From Christensenella sp. UBA1214 (lineage in GTDB: Bacteria; Bacillota; Clostridia; Christensenellales; CAG-138), in assembly GCA_002309375.1 (NCBI GenBank), contig DBXK01000049.1, forward strand, positions 27,368-62,560: a DNA stretch of 35,193 nt. Direction: 5' to 3'. Each line of letters begins with the position of its first letter. Position 1 is the stretch's first letter. Positions 23,745 to 30,606 of this stretch are shown piece after piece. The notes beneath the pieces are model-generated. The model was not told where the DNA came from, made no database searches, and worked only from the letters and a program-made list of their open reading frames with translations. The position numbers and the translations under genes are program-made.

Positions 23745-24503
23745 TTGGAACGAAAAAACAAAACCGCCTGGCCGCTCGCAAGGCTGAAGCGGAGCTTCCT
23801 GACCTTCGCCGCCGCGCTGCTCGCAATCTCTGCGGCGGTCGGGATCCTCGGCGCGGACGGCTCGCCCCGGGCCGTGCCCGCTTCCGCTGGGGCGGAGAAA
23901 GGGATCGTTTACGCCGTTTCTTACAGAAACCTCGATACCCGCGGGGGGCTCGCGCTGCTCGAAAGCGATATCGCGGCCTTCAAAAAGCGCGGCCTCGGCT
24001 TCATCCTCCCGGCGGAGCTCGGTTCCCCGGGCGGGGGAGCGATGCTGATACTGGAGGACGGGGATCCCCGAAAATCAGCGGAGATCCTTGAAAAAAACGG
24101 CGCAAAGGCTGTCCTCGCCCTGCGCGAAGGCATGACGCCGGAGGAGGAGGAAGCGGCGCTTTCCTTTGCGGACGCCGGGCTTTTCGCCCTCGCCGCGCCG
24201 TTCAGGCCGGGCTGCGGCGCCGTCGGGCTCTTTGAAAACCTTGCCGAAGCCGGAAGATCCGCCGCCCTTCGCCTCGGCAGGCGGATCGGGATCTTTCTCG
24301 CCGAAGCGCCGGGGGAGGATCTCGCCTGCTTCCGCGCGGGCTGCGGCGGCGCGGAGCGGACCTTTATCCTGCTTTTCGGCAACGGGCGGAACGAGCCGCC
24401 GTTCCGGGAAAGCGGGATCGTTGTGCTGAACAGGGTCATGCGCCTTCCGGAATGGACGCTCGCGGAGTTTTTTGCGGAGATCGCCGTCCCGCGCGGCGGA
24501 TAA
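23745..24503 (+). CDS. Degenerate polysaccharide-deacetylase-like secreted or membrane protein
   Basis: 252 residues from TTG 23745, with AGGGG about ten bases upstream. A basic N-terminus and one hydrophobic segment (about 17-37) suggest export or anchoring. The rest follows the layout of NodB-type deacetylases: an entry helix (LALLESDIAAFKKRGLGFILPAEL), a strand where the metal-binding TFDDG motif is expected but LILEDGD is found, followed by a helix and the strand of an ILEKNGAKAVLAL type. The usual metal-binding HxxxH motif is absent. It is therefore probably a catalytically inactive relative. The family call is by pattern only and needs a profile search. Confidence 0.55.
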   Translation: MERKNKTAWPLARLKRSFLTFAAALLAISAAVGILGADGSPRAVPASAGAEKGIVYAVSYRNLDTRGGLALLESDIAAFKKRGLGFILPAELGSPGGGAMLILEDGDPRKSAEILEKNGAKAVLALREGMTPEEEEAALSFADAGLFALAAPFRPGCGAVGLFENLAEAGRSAALRLGRRIGIFLAEAPGEDLACFRAGCGGAERTFILLFGNGRNEPPFRESGIVVLNRVMRLPEWTLAEFFAEIAVPRGG

Positions 24504-24532
24504 AAATCCGCCGTCCCGAAGGGGAACGGCGG
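24503..24532 (-). terminator. Terminator of spoVT
   Basis: On the minus strand a GC-rich stem (24522-24532 with 24508-24517, loop CTTC) is followed by ATTTTTA (24502-24507 region). It lies about 25 bases beyond the spoVT stop codon and next to the stop of the convergent gene. Confidence 0.75.
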
Positions 24533-24555
24533 CATTGGAACGGGGGAAAACCGGC

Positions 24556-25128
24556 TCAATTTTCAAGCTGCCTGCCGAGGAATGCGGCGGCGGTCTCCGC
24601 GACCTTCATATCCGCGGCGGAAAACGCGGCGTTCGGCTCCCTTGAGAGCAGGATCACCGCCCCGATCGGGTCGCCCGAAGCGATGATCGGAACGATGAGC
24701 TGCGCTGTGAAGCCCTGCTTCCCGTCGTCCGCCCTCGTGAGGGGGATCAGCGCCGCTCCCGCGGTTCGGGTGACGGCCTTCCTGCCGGAGATCGCGGCCT
24801 CGAGCTCATCGCCGATCGGTCTTTCCGGCGCGAGAGGCGAAGCGGCGGCGCAGTCCTTCTTCATCGGGCTCGCGCAGGCGACGACGGCGTCCTTGTCGCA
24901 GATCACGGCGATATGCCCGACGGTCCGCTGCAGCGATTCGGCGTATTCCTTCGCAAAATCGCCTAGCTCGCCGACGAGGGAATATTTTTTCAATATCACG
25001 CCGCCCTCCCTGTCGGTATAGATCTCGAGAGCGTCGCCCTCGCGAATGCGCAGCGTCCGGCGGATCTCCTTCGGGATCACGACGCGCCCGAGCTCATCGA
25101 TCCTGCGAACGATTCCTGTTGCTTTCAT
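24556..25128 (-). CDS. spoVT: Stage V sporulation protein T, AbrB-family regulator
   Basis: 190 residues (B. subtilis 178). The N-terminal AbrB/SpoVT swapped-hairpin DNA-binding domain begins at the initiator: KATGIVRRIDELGRVVIPKEIRRTLRIREGD, then LEIYTDREGGVILKKYS. This is followed by a GAF-like domain (about 60-185). SpoVT modulates SigG-dependent genes in the forespore. The ATG at 25126-25128 has GGAGG eight bases upstream. A SigG-like promoter lies upstream, in line with its known regulation in B. subtilis. Confidence 0.95.
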   Translation of the reverse strand: MKATGIVRRIDELGRVVIPKEIRRTLRIREGDALEIYTDREGGVILKKYSLVGELGDFAKEYAESLQRTVGHIAVICDKDAVVACASPMKKDCAAASPLAPERPIGDELEAAISGRKAVTRTAGAALIPLTRADDGKQGFTAQLIVPIIASGDPIGAVILLSREPNAAFSAADMKVAETAAAFLGRQLEN

Positions 25129-25167
25129 AAAATAAACCTCCGCTGAGAGAAAATTGTTTGCCGGGGT

Positions 25168-25196
25168 TAGTATCTGCTGAAAACCGAGGAATATGC
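25168..25196 (-). promoter_or_regulatory. Candidate SigG promoter of spoVT
   Basis: On the minus strand: GCATA (25192-25196), a 17-base spacer and GATACTA (25168-25174). This fits the forespore SigG pattern (GHATR, 17-18 bases, CATWMTA) with one mismatch in the -10. It is about 40 bases upstream of the spoVT start. Confidence 0.55.
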
Positions 25197-25380
25197 GGCC
25201 CGAAAAGCGGCCGGAAAACGGCCAGCGGGCGAAGAAAATCAAATTTGTCAAGCGCATGTGCGAAAATATATCGTGAGCGCAGCTTGACCGCCAAGGCTTA
25301 CGGACCTATTGTGAAATCCCGCTTCGGCGCAGATCCTGCCGGAGCGCCGTGTAAAACGAAGAAAAAAGAAGGAAACACAT

Positions 25381-25836
25381 ATGAAAGGCCTGACTGAATC
25401 GAAGATCTATCTTGCCCATCTCGGCTTCTTCCCGCAGCAGAACGGCTTCGGCTACCTTGCTTATGCGCTCGCCCTCCTTCGGGAGGATCCGATGAGCCTG
25501 TACTGCCGCAATGTGAACTTCATCGGCGCTGTCGCGGACGGCTGCGGCGTTTCGCCGGACTGTGTGCGCCGCTGCATGTGCTATTCGCTGAATACCGCAT
25601 GGACGATGCCGGCGAATGCGGAGCTGCGCGCGCTCTTCCCGGGCGCGAGCGGGGAGTTTCCGCCTTCGCTCGGTGAATTCATCGCGCGCGCGGCGATCGA
25701 TATCGATCTGAAGCATCGTCCGGAAAATATGCGTCTGCCGGGCGTGAGGCTCATCCGGCAAGGCTTTGAAGCGAGCCGAGCAGCAGTGCATAGCGCTCGA
25801 TCGAACCGAGTTGGAGCGCTTTCAGCTGTCCGCTGA
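25381..25836 (+). CDS. Orphan Spo0A C-terminal-domain (DNA-binding) protein
   Basis: 151 residues. Residues 5-115 align by eye with the Spo0A effector domain: LAHLGFFPQQNGFGYLAYAL (Spo0A: IGVPAHIKGYLYLREAI), NVNFIGAVADGCGVSPDCVRRCMCYSLNTAW at 44-74 (compare [28 protein letters not shown]), and the terminal PSLGEFIARAAIDI (compare PTNSEFIAMVADKL). No receiver domain precedes it. In the recognition helix the Spo0A residues E, R, R, H (213, 214, 217, 218) read R, R, C, Y, so DNA specificity probably differs. AAGGA lies six bases before ATG 25381. The last 28 or so codons overlap the convergent SPOR gene and look non-homologous, as if a stop was lost. Confidence 0.75.
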   Translation: MKGLTESKIYLAHLGFFPQQNGFGYLAYALALLREDPMSLYCRNVNFIGAVADGCGVSPDCVRRCMCYSLNTAWTMPANAELRALFPGASGEFPPSLGEFIARAAIDIDLKHRPENMRLPGVRLIRQGFEASRAAVHSARSNRVGALSAVR

Positions 25837-26704
25837 ATTCGACGCGGTTCTCCGTTTCGGAGGAGATCAGCGCGGAGGCGAGCGCTTCGATCTGCATAAG
25901 GTATTCGTCGATGCGGCTGACTGCGCCGCTCGTTTCATTGGCGCCGGAGAGCATCGCGCGAACGGAGCGGATATTCTCGATCAGCTCGCCCGCGATCGCT
26001 TTGCCGTATTCGATGCTCCTTTCCTCCGTATCGAAGCGGATGACCTCCTCGTTGAGGTCGTCGATGAGCCCGCTCGAAAGCTCCGCCGCGGTGCGGATCG
26101 CCGCGAGCTTATTCTCCGGCGCGGTGACGGTGAGCGCGATGCCTTCGGTGCGGATCGGGAAGATGACGCAGTCATAGCCCTGCGAAACGAGCCTGCCGCG
26201 GACGCTCGAAGCGGCGGCCTCGGTCGTATAGCAGGAAGCGAGGATGCGCACTCCCTCCGGCGTTGCGAGGGCGTAACCGGCGGCGCCGAGCGATTTCAGC
26301 GAGGTGATCAGCCCCTTCGCATTGGAGGCGGTCTCGTAAACGCCGAGCTGCAGAGCATAAAGATCGAGCCCCGGCAGCTCCGCCCGGATGGTCTCCGCTC
26401 TTTCATCGGAAGGCGGAGCGCTCGGCGTATTCTCCGGCAGCAGCGGCGCGAAGGTGGGGGAGGGCAAAGCCTGCTCCGGCCCACTTTCGGGGAAAAGCTT
26501 TTTGATGATCAGCTTCCCGACCGGCGTCGCGATCAGGATATAAACGAGCGCGGCGAGAAGCAGCAGCACGGCGAGCGTTCCGAAAAGGCTGCTGCCCTCC
26601 CTTTGCCGCCGCGAATGGCCGCCGTATGCGGAACAGCCCGTCCCGCTCCGCAGCGCCAAAGCCCTGCTCCTGTTTCCCGAACGTTTTCTGCGCCTGTATT
26701 CCAT
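25751..26704 (-). CDS. SPOR-domain membrane protein
   Basis: 317 residues. A very basic N-terminal cytoplasmic tail (1-37), one transmembrane helix (about 40-59), a Pro-rich linker (about 75-100) and a SPOR domain (about 114-184: LDLYALQLGVYETASNAKGLITSLKSLGAAGYAL...VRILASCYTTEAAASSVRGRLVSQGYDCVIF), then a helical C-terminal region. SPOR domains bind denuded glycan strands of peptidoglycan at division sites or in spore cortex. GGAGG lies five bases before the ATG. The C-terminal end overlaps the convergent Spo0A-domain gene by 86 bases. Confidence 0.88.
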   Translation of the reverse strand: MEYRRRKRSGNRSRALALRSGTGCSAYGGHSRRQREGSSLFGTLAVLLLLAALVYILIATPVGKLIIKKLFPESGPEQALPSPTFAPLLPENTPSAPPSDERAETIRAELPGLDLYALQLGVYETASNAKGLITSLKSLGAAGYALATPEGVRILASCYTTEAAASSVRGRLVSQGYDCVIFPIRTEGIALTVTAPENKLAAIRTAAELSSGLIDDLNEEVIRFDTEERSIEYGKAIAGELIENIRSVRAMLSGANETSGAVSRIDEYLMQIEALASALISSETENRVEFSGQLKALQLGSIERYALLLGSLQSLAG

Positions 26705-26814
26705 TCCATCCTCCGTTTATTGGGCCTGCGCCTGATTCTGTTACGGTATATGTGCGCTTTCCGGGCGATATGCGGACGGCGCGGCGCGAAAAAAGACGCG
26801 AAAAAACGAAAAAA

Positions 26815-26840
26815 AGCCTGCGCCTTGATAAGCGCAGACT
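26815..26840 (-). terminator. Terminator of rnpB
   Basis: On the minus strand CTGCGC...GCGCAG (26832-26837 with 26818-26823) extended by AG/CT pairs is followed by seven T residues (plus-strand A-run 26809-26815). It lies about 15 bases downstream of the predicted mature 3' end of RNase P RNA. Confidence 0.85.
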
Positions 26841-26855
26841 TGTTTTTTATAAAAA

Positions 26856-27182
26856 ATCGAGCAAGCCGTAAGCCGAGTTCTGTTTATGTGACCATCTATC
26901 TTGACGTACAGTTACCTGCACGTTCCAGCGATTACGGGGAGCGTGACGGACAGCCATTGAATGCTCCCATTTCAATCTTGCTCCGGGTGGGGTTTACAGG
27001 GCATGCTTCGTCGCCGAAGCATCGGTGGGCTCTTACCCCGCCTTTCCATCCTTACCGCAAAGCGGCGGTTTATTTCTGTTGCACTTTCCTTGAAGTCGCC
27101 TTCACCGGGTGTTACCCGGCACCCTGTCCTGTGGAGCTCGGACTTTCCTCGCACGAAGCGCGGTCACTTGGCTTACTCGATC
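26856..27182 (-). ncRNA. rnpB: RNase P RNA, bacterial class A
   Basis: About 327 bases on the minus strand. Diagnostic conserved segments in order are GAGGAAAGTCCGAGCTCC, ACAGGACAGGGTGCCGGGTAAC, AAGGAAAGTGCAACAGAAA, GGTAAGGATGGAAAGGCGGG, GTAAGAGCCCACC, TGTAAACCCCACCCGGAGCAAG, and AGATAGATGGTCACATAAACAGAACTCGGCTTA (given in pieces; all read on the minus strand). Helix P1 pairs the 5' ATCGAGTAAGCC (27170-27181) with the 3' GGCTTGCTCGAT (26856-26867), which sets the ends. It is the catalytic RNA that matures tRNA 5' ends. The 5' end lies only about 20 bases after the stop of the upstream zinc-ribbon gene; no strong promoter is visible between. Confidence 0.96.
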
Positions 27183-27201
27183 CTTATTCGGTTTTCAAGC
27201 T

Positions 27202-27918
27202 TCATTTCATGAACAGCAGCCGCCCGCAGTTCTCGCACTGGATGACCTGGTTCCCGGCGGCGACCTTTTTGAGCTGGACGGAGGAAAGCATCATGTAGCA
27301 GCCTCCGCATTGATCGTTGACGACCCTTGCGACCGGGGTCAGATAATTCTTTTTGAGGCTGCGGTAGCGCTCGAAAAGCTCCGGCGGGATCGTCTTCTCC
27401 TTTTCTTCAAGTTCCTTCGTCAGCGCGTCAATCTTCGGCATGAAGCTGTCCTTCTCCGCATCGCAGACGGTGCGTACGGCGTCGTAATCGCGCTTTGCGC
27501 GGGCGGCCTTCGCATAGGTCTTCGTGACGGAGTCGGAGATCTCGTCGCACCAGGCGATGAGCTTCGAAAGCTCCCTGTTGAGGCCGTTGATGCGCCCGAC
27601 CAGCTTCTCGATGGATTTGCGCGCCTCGGTCAGCTCCTCGGCGGTGCTCTCCTCGTCGTTCTGCATGATCTCGAGCTCCGAATTTTCAAGGTCGTAATCA
27701 TGCAGAAGCGTGTTGAGCTGCGTTTCCATCGAAGCGATCTGCTCGGTGTGCTCGCGGATCTCGGCTTCATAGCCGTTGATGAGCTCCTGCTGCTCGACGA
27801 GGAGCTTATGCAGCTTCCCGCGCTTCTGGTAGGCGGCAGAGGATTTCATATCCTTCTTCAGCTTCGCAAGCTCGAGCTCGGTCTGCTGATATTCCCACAG
27901 GCTATCCAATTGGCTCAT
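27202..27918 (-). CDS. Coiled-coil protein with C-terminal C4 zinc ribbon (CdsZ-like)
   Basis: 238 residues. Residues 1-180 are almost all helical with long heptad-type coiled coils; the C-terminus holds a C4 zinc ribbon (C204, C207, C228, C231: CGGC...CENC). This is the Firmicutes/Bacteroidetes zinc-ribbon family (PF02591 type). ATG 27916-27918 has AGGAGG seven bases upstream; an in-frame upstream start at 27948 would overlap the Nif3-family gene. It is co-directional with trmK and nif3 upstream and rnpB downstream, a common Clostridia arrangement. The biochemical role is not clear from the sequence. Confidence 0.9.
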   Translation of the reverse strand: MSQLDSLWEYQQTELELAKLKKDMKSSAAYQKRGKLHKLLVEQQELINGYEAEIREHTEQIASMETQLNTLLHDYDLENSELEIMQNDEESTAEELTEARKSIEKLVGRINGLNRELSKLIAWCDEISDSVTKTYAKAARAKRDYDAVRTVCDAEKDSFMPKIDALTKELEEKEKTIPPELFERYRSLKKNYLTPVARVVNDQCGGCYMMLSSVQLKKVAAGNQVIQCENCGRLLFMK

Positions 27919-27944
27919 GTCAATTCCTCCTGAATAAAAATCGG

Positions 27945-28715
27945 TCAAAGCTCCCGCAGCGCTCGGAAGACCGGCGCATTTTTGCGGGACAGTATGTATT
28001 CTACACCATCGGTGTTGGCTTGTAAATACTCAACAAGCGGCCGCAGCACGGGGTTTTCGGTCTCGAAATGCCCGGCGGCGATCACCGCAAGGCCCATCAC
28101 GCCCGCTTCGAGCGCCTGGGAATGCTTGCATTCGCCGGTCAGGTAGACGTCCGCGCCGTATTCCGCGGCAAGCGCGCAGTCGCCTCCGCCGGAGCCGCCC
28201 ATCACGGCGACCCTTCTGACAGGTCGGTCGGCGCCCGCGATCAGCGCGGTCGTATCGAGCTTTTCCTCAACGAGCTTCGCGAATTCGAAAAGCGTGGTTT
28301 CCTTTTCGAGCTCGCCGATGCGCATGATGTTCTCCGGCGGCACGGCAACCGCATTGCGGATCCCGAGCAGATCGCAGAGCGCGGTATTGACGCCGCCCTC
28401 CGCCGCGTCGAGGTTCGTATGCGCTGCGAAAAGGCCGATGCCGTTTCGGATCAGCTTATACACGGCCGCGGTCGCGGGGCAGTCCGGAAGGATCTGCTTC
28501 ACCGCGCTGAACATAAGCGGATGATGGGTCAAAACGAGGTCGGCGCCGATCTCCGCAGCCTCATCCGCAACGGCGGGGGTGCAGTCGAGCGCGGCGAGGA
28601 CCTTTTTGATCTCCTTCTTTTCCGTGCCGATCAAAAGCCCGCAGTTGTCGAAGGAAAGCGCGCTTTCCTTTGGGGCGAGGGCGTTCATTATTTCGATAAA
28701 TGCCTGAAGCTCCAT
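27945..28715 (-). CDS. Nif3-like dinuclear metal-centre protein
   Basis: 256 residues, the short form lacking the PII-like insert of B. subtilis YqfO (373 residues). Metal-ligand motifs are THHPLMF (H64, H65), AHTNLDA (D103) and GHFETE (H216, E220). The N-terminal SFDNCGLLIG segment is conserved. Family members are often annotated GTP cyclohydrolase I type 2, but that activity is not established for this group. The ATG overlaps the trmK stop by one base (TAATG), as usual for a trmK-nif3 pair. Confidence 0.94.
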   Translation of the reverse strand: MELQAFIEIMNALAPKESALSFDNCGLLIGTEKKEIKKVLAALDCTPAVADEAAEIGADLVLTHHPLMFSAVKQILPDCPATAAVYKLIRNGIGLFAAHTNLDAAEGGVNTALCDLLGIRNAVAVPPENIMRIGELEKETTLFEFAKLVEEKLDTTALIAGADRPVRRVAVMGGSGGGDCALAAEYGADVYLTGECKHSQALEAGVMGLAVIAAGHFETENPVLRPLVEYLQANTDGVEYILSRKNAPVFRALREL

Positions 28716-29500
28716 TATTCCTCCTCGGCGGAAGGCGATCCCTCCCGCCCGTGATAAAGCCGGATCAGCTCAGCCGTGCAGCTTTCCTCGAAAACGAGCG
28801 CCGGCGGGGGATCATCCCTGCCGTTTTTTCGCGCGGCGGCAAGCTTTTTTTCCATGATCGCCCGATATCTTTCGAGCAGGGGAAGGAAATTCTCCTCCCG
28901 CTTCGAAAAAGCCTTCGGCCCGAACTGATAATAATCCTTCGGCCAGTAATCGGGCAGGGGAGCGGCCTCCCCGGGGCAATATTTCGCCGCGATGAGCTGA
29001 TAATACCGCCCGTTGTCGAAGGTGACGGCCTCATCCAATACGGCGAAGCCGTTTAAGTAAAGGTACCGCCGAAGCTCCGCCTCGCCGCGCATCGGCTGCA
29101 TCACGATCCTCTCAAGGCTCCGCACGACGGCCGGAGAGGCTTCGAGGATCGAAACGATCAGCTCGCCGCCCATGCCGAGCAGCACGGCCGCGTCCGCTTC
29201 GCCCGGCTCAAAGGCGGAAAACCCGCTGCAAAGGCGAAGCTCCATCCGCGCCGAGAGCCCTTCCTTTTCGGCAAGGCGCCCGGCTTTTCGGAGCGAAGGG
29301 GCGCTGATATCGCCGGCGATGACCTTATCGGCGAGCCCGCGTTCGAGCGCGGCGGCGCCGAATTTGCCGTGGTCGCAGCCGATATCGGCAAGCGTGCCGG
29401 TTTTCCCGAGAAGGCGGAGCGCCGCCTCCGGCCGGGGGCTCATCGGCGAAAGAAAGGCGCTCCCTTTGGCTTTTTTGCGGTTCGTTCTTTCCAAAGTCAA
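28715..29500 (-). CDS. trmK: tRNA (adenine22-N1)-methyltransferase TrmK
   Basis: 261 residues from TTG 29498-29500. Rossmann methyltransferase with LADIGCDHGKFG (SAM-binding), a central LGMGGELIVSILE (NxxG-type MGG motif), IVMQPMRGEAELRRYLYLNGF, and the C-terminal helical region, all typical of TrmK, which makes m1A22 in tRNA. The start is uncertain: the TTG has no ribosome-binding site; ATG 29441-29443 (MSPRPEAALRLL) is where homologous sequence begins and may be the true start. A strong hairpin at 29509-29541 lies just upstream. Confidence 0.92.
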   Translation of the reverse strand: MTLERTNRKKAKGSAFLSPMSPRPEAALRLLGKTGTLADIGCDHGKFGAAALERGLADKVIAGDISAPSLRKAGRLAEKEGLSARMELRLCSGFSAFEPGEADAAVLLGMGGELIVSILEASPAVVRSLERIVMQPMRGEAELRRYLYLNGFAVLDEAVTFDNGRYYQLIAAKYCPGEAAPLPDYWPKDYYQFGPKAFSKREENFLPLLERYRAIMEKKLAAARKNGRDDPPPALVFEESCTAELIRLYHGREGSPSAEEE

Positions 29501-29504
29501 GCTG

Positions 29505-29541
29505 AAAACAGCAGGATCCGGCCGTTGCGCGGACCCTGCTG
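29505..29541 (-). terminator. Terminator after the CD1247-type gene
   Basis: On the minus strand CAGCAGGGTCCG (29530-29541) pairs along 12 bp, with one G-U pair, with CGGATCCTGCTG (29509-29520); the nine-base loop is followed by TTTT (29505-29508). It lies between the CD1247-type gene and trmK, with almost no room for a separate trmK promoter. Confidence 0.75.
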
Positions 29542-29568
29542 CGAAAGTCGGTTTATCGGATCGGGAGC

Positions 29569-30006
29569 TCAGTCCTTGATCTCGATCTCTTCATCCTCGC
29601 CGAAGACGGGCTTGTGGCAGCGGGGGCAGTTCAGAAGCTCGTCGAGCGGGATCTCCTCGCCGCAGTTGGCGCAGACGACGTTCGGATTGCATTCTTCGCA
29701 GTCGCAGTCGCACTCGCACTCATCGCAGTCGTCCTCGCACTCGTCGCAGCAGCAGGGATCTTCGTCCTCTTCGTCCTCTTCATCTTCGTCGAAAAGGATC
29801 TCGTCATAGACGTCCATCGCTTCGTAGATGTCGTTGAGGTCGTCGTCGATCGCGTCGATGGCTTCGCTGTTCTCGTCGACGGTCGCGGCCATCTCATCGA
29901 GGCAGTCGATGATCGCGAGGAGCAGCTTCTCGGTATTGCCGTTGTCGGCGGAGATGTTCATGCCTTCCGCAAGGCCGCGGATGTATGCAGCTTTTTCCTT
30001 GATCAT
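29569..30006 (-). CDS. CD1247 N-terminal-domain protein with Cys/Asp-rich segment and zinc ribbon
   Basis: 145 residues. The first 70 form a helical domain (EKAAYIRGLAEGMNISADNGNTEKLLLAIIDCLDEMA...), matching the domain named after C. difficile CD1247. This is followed by an acidic run (73-83), then ten cysteines within residues 85-106 alternating with Asp/Glu, and a zinc ribbon (C112, C115, C127, C130). The gene follows efp after 15 bases, the usual place for this family in Clostridia. Function unknown; the cysteine/acid cluster suggests metal binding. Confidence 0.85.
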   Translation of the reverse strand: MIKEKAAYIRGLAEGMNISADNGNTEKLLLAIIDCLDEMAATVDENSEAIDAIDDDLNDIYEAMDVYDEILFDEDEEDEEDEDPCCCDECEDDCDECECDCDCEECNPNVVCANCGEEIPLDELLNCPRCHKPVFGEDEEIEIKD

Positions 30007-30021
30007 ATTATGCCTCCGAAA

Positions 30022-30579
30022 TCAGCAGCGGGCCATGTATTCGCCGGTGCGGGTGTCGATGCGGATGCGGTCGCCCTCGTTCACGAAGAGGGGAACGTTG
30101 AGGGTGTAGCCGGTCTCAACGGTCGCGGGCTTCGATGCGCCGGTCGCGGTATCGCCTGCGAAGCCGGGCTCGGTCTCGGTAACGGTCAGCTCAACGAAGT
30201 TCGGCGCCGCAACGGAGAAGGCATTGCCCTTGAAGAAGCGGATCGTGACGTTCGAATTCTCGACGATGAAGTCGATCGCGTCCTCGACCTGGTCGTGGTT
30301 GAGAGCCAGCTGCTCATAGGTCTCGTTGTCCATGAAGTAATACAGATCTCCGTCGCTGTAGAGATACTGCATCTCACGGGTCTCGATATGGGCGGTGGGA
30401 TATTTGTCGGTGGGGGAGAAGGTCCTTTCGAGGACGGCGCCGGTCATGACGTTCTTCAGCCTCGTGCGGACGAAAGCCGCGCCCTTGCCGGGCTTAACGT
30501 GCTGGAAATCGGCAATGCTCCAAACCTGGCCGTCGATCTCGACGGTGATGCCCTTTCTGAAATCGCCTGCTAAAATCAT
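30022..30579 (-). CDS. efp: Translation elongation factor P
   Basis: 185 residues, normal. It has the three-domain layout of EF-P, with KPGKGAAFVRTRLKN in domain I (K32 at the tip that enters the P site), ERTFSPTDKYPTAHIETREMQYLYSDGDLYYFMD in domain II, and the conserved signature KPATVETGYTLNVPLFVNEGDRIRIDTRTGEYM in domain III. EF-P relieves ribosome stalling at polyproline. It follows the peptidase gene after 27 bases and precedes the CD1247-type gene, so these form an operon. No modification enzyme is present in the window. Confidence 0.97.
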   Translation of the reverse strand: MILAGDFRKGITVEIDGQVWSIADFQHVKPGKGAAFVRTRLKNVMTGAVLERTFSPTDKYPTAHIETREMQYLYSDGDLYYFMDNETYEQLALNHDQVEDAIDFIVENSNVTIRFFKGNAFSVAAPNFVELTVTETEPGFAGDTATGASKPATVETGYTLNVPLFVNEGDRIRIDTRTGEYMARC

Positions 30580-30606
30580 TGTGATACCTCCGTGGTAAAA
30601 ATTTTC

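Noticed and set aside
25244..25270. Possible SigA promoter (TTGTCA ... TATATC) for the Spo0A-domain gene
   Set aside because: The -10 lacks the final T and the spacing is 16; too weak to list as a feature, and the start is more than 100 bases away.
25766..27298. 510-codon plus-strand open frame
   Set aside because: Runs antisense through the SPOR gene and the RNase P RNA; composition is not protein-like.
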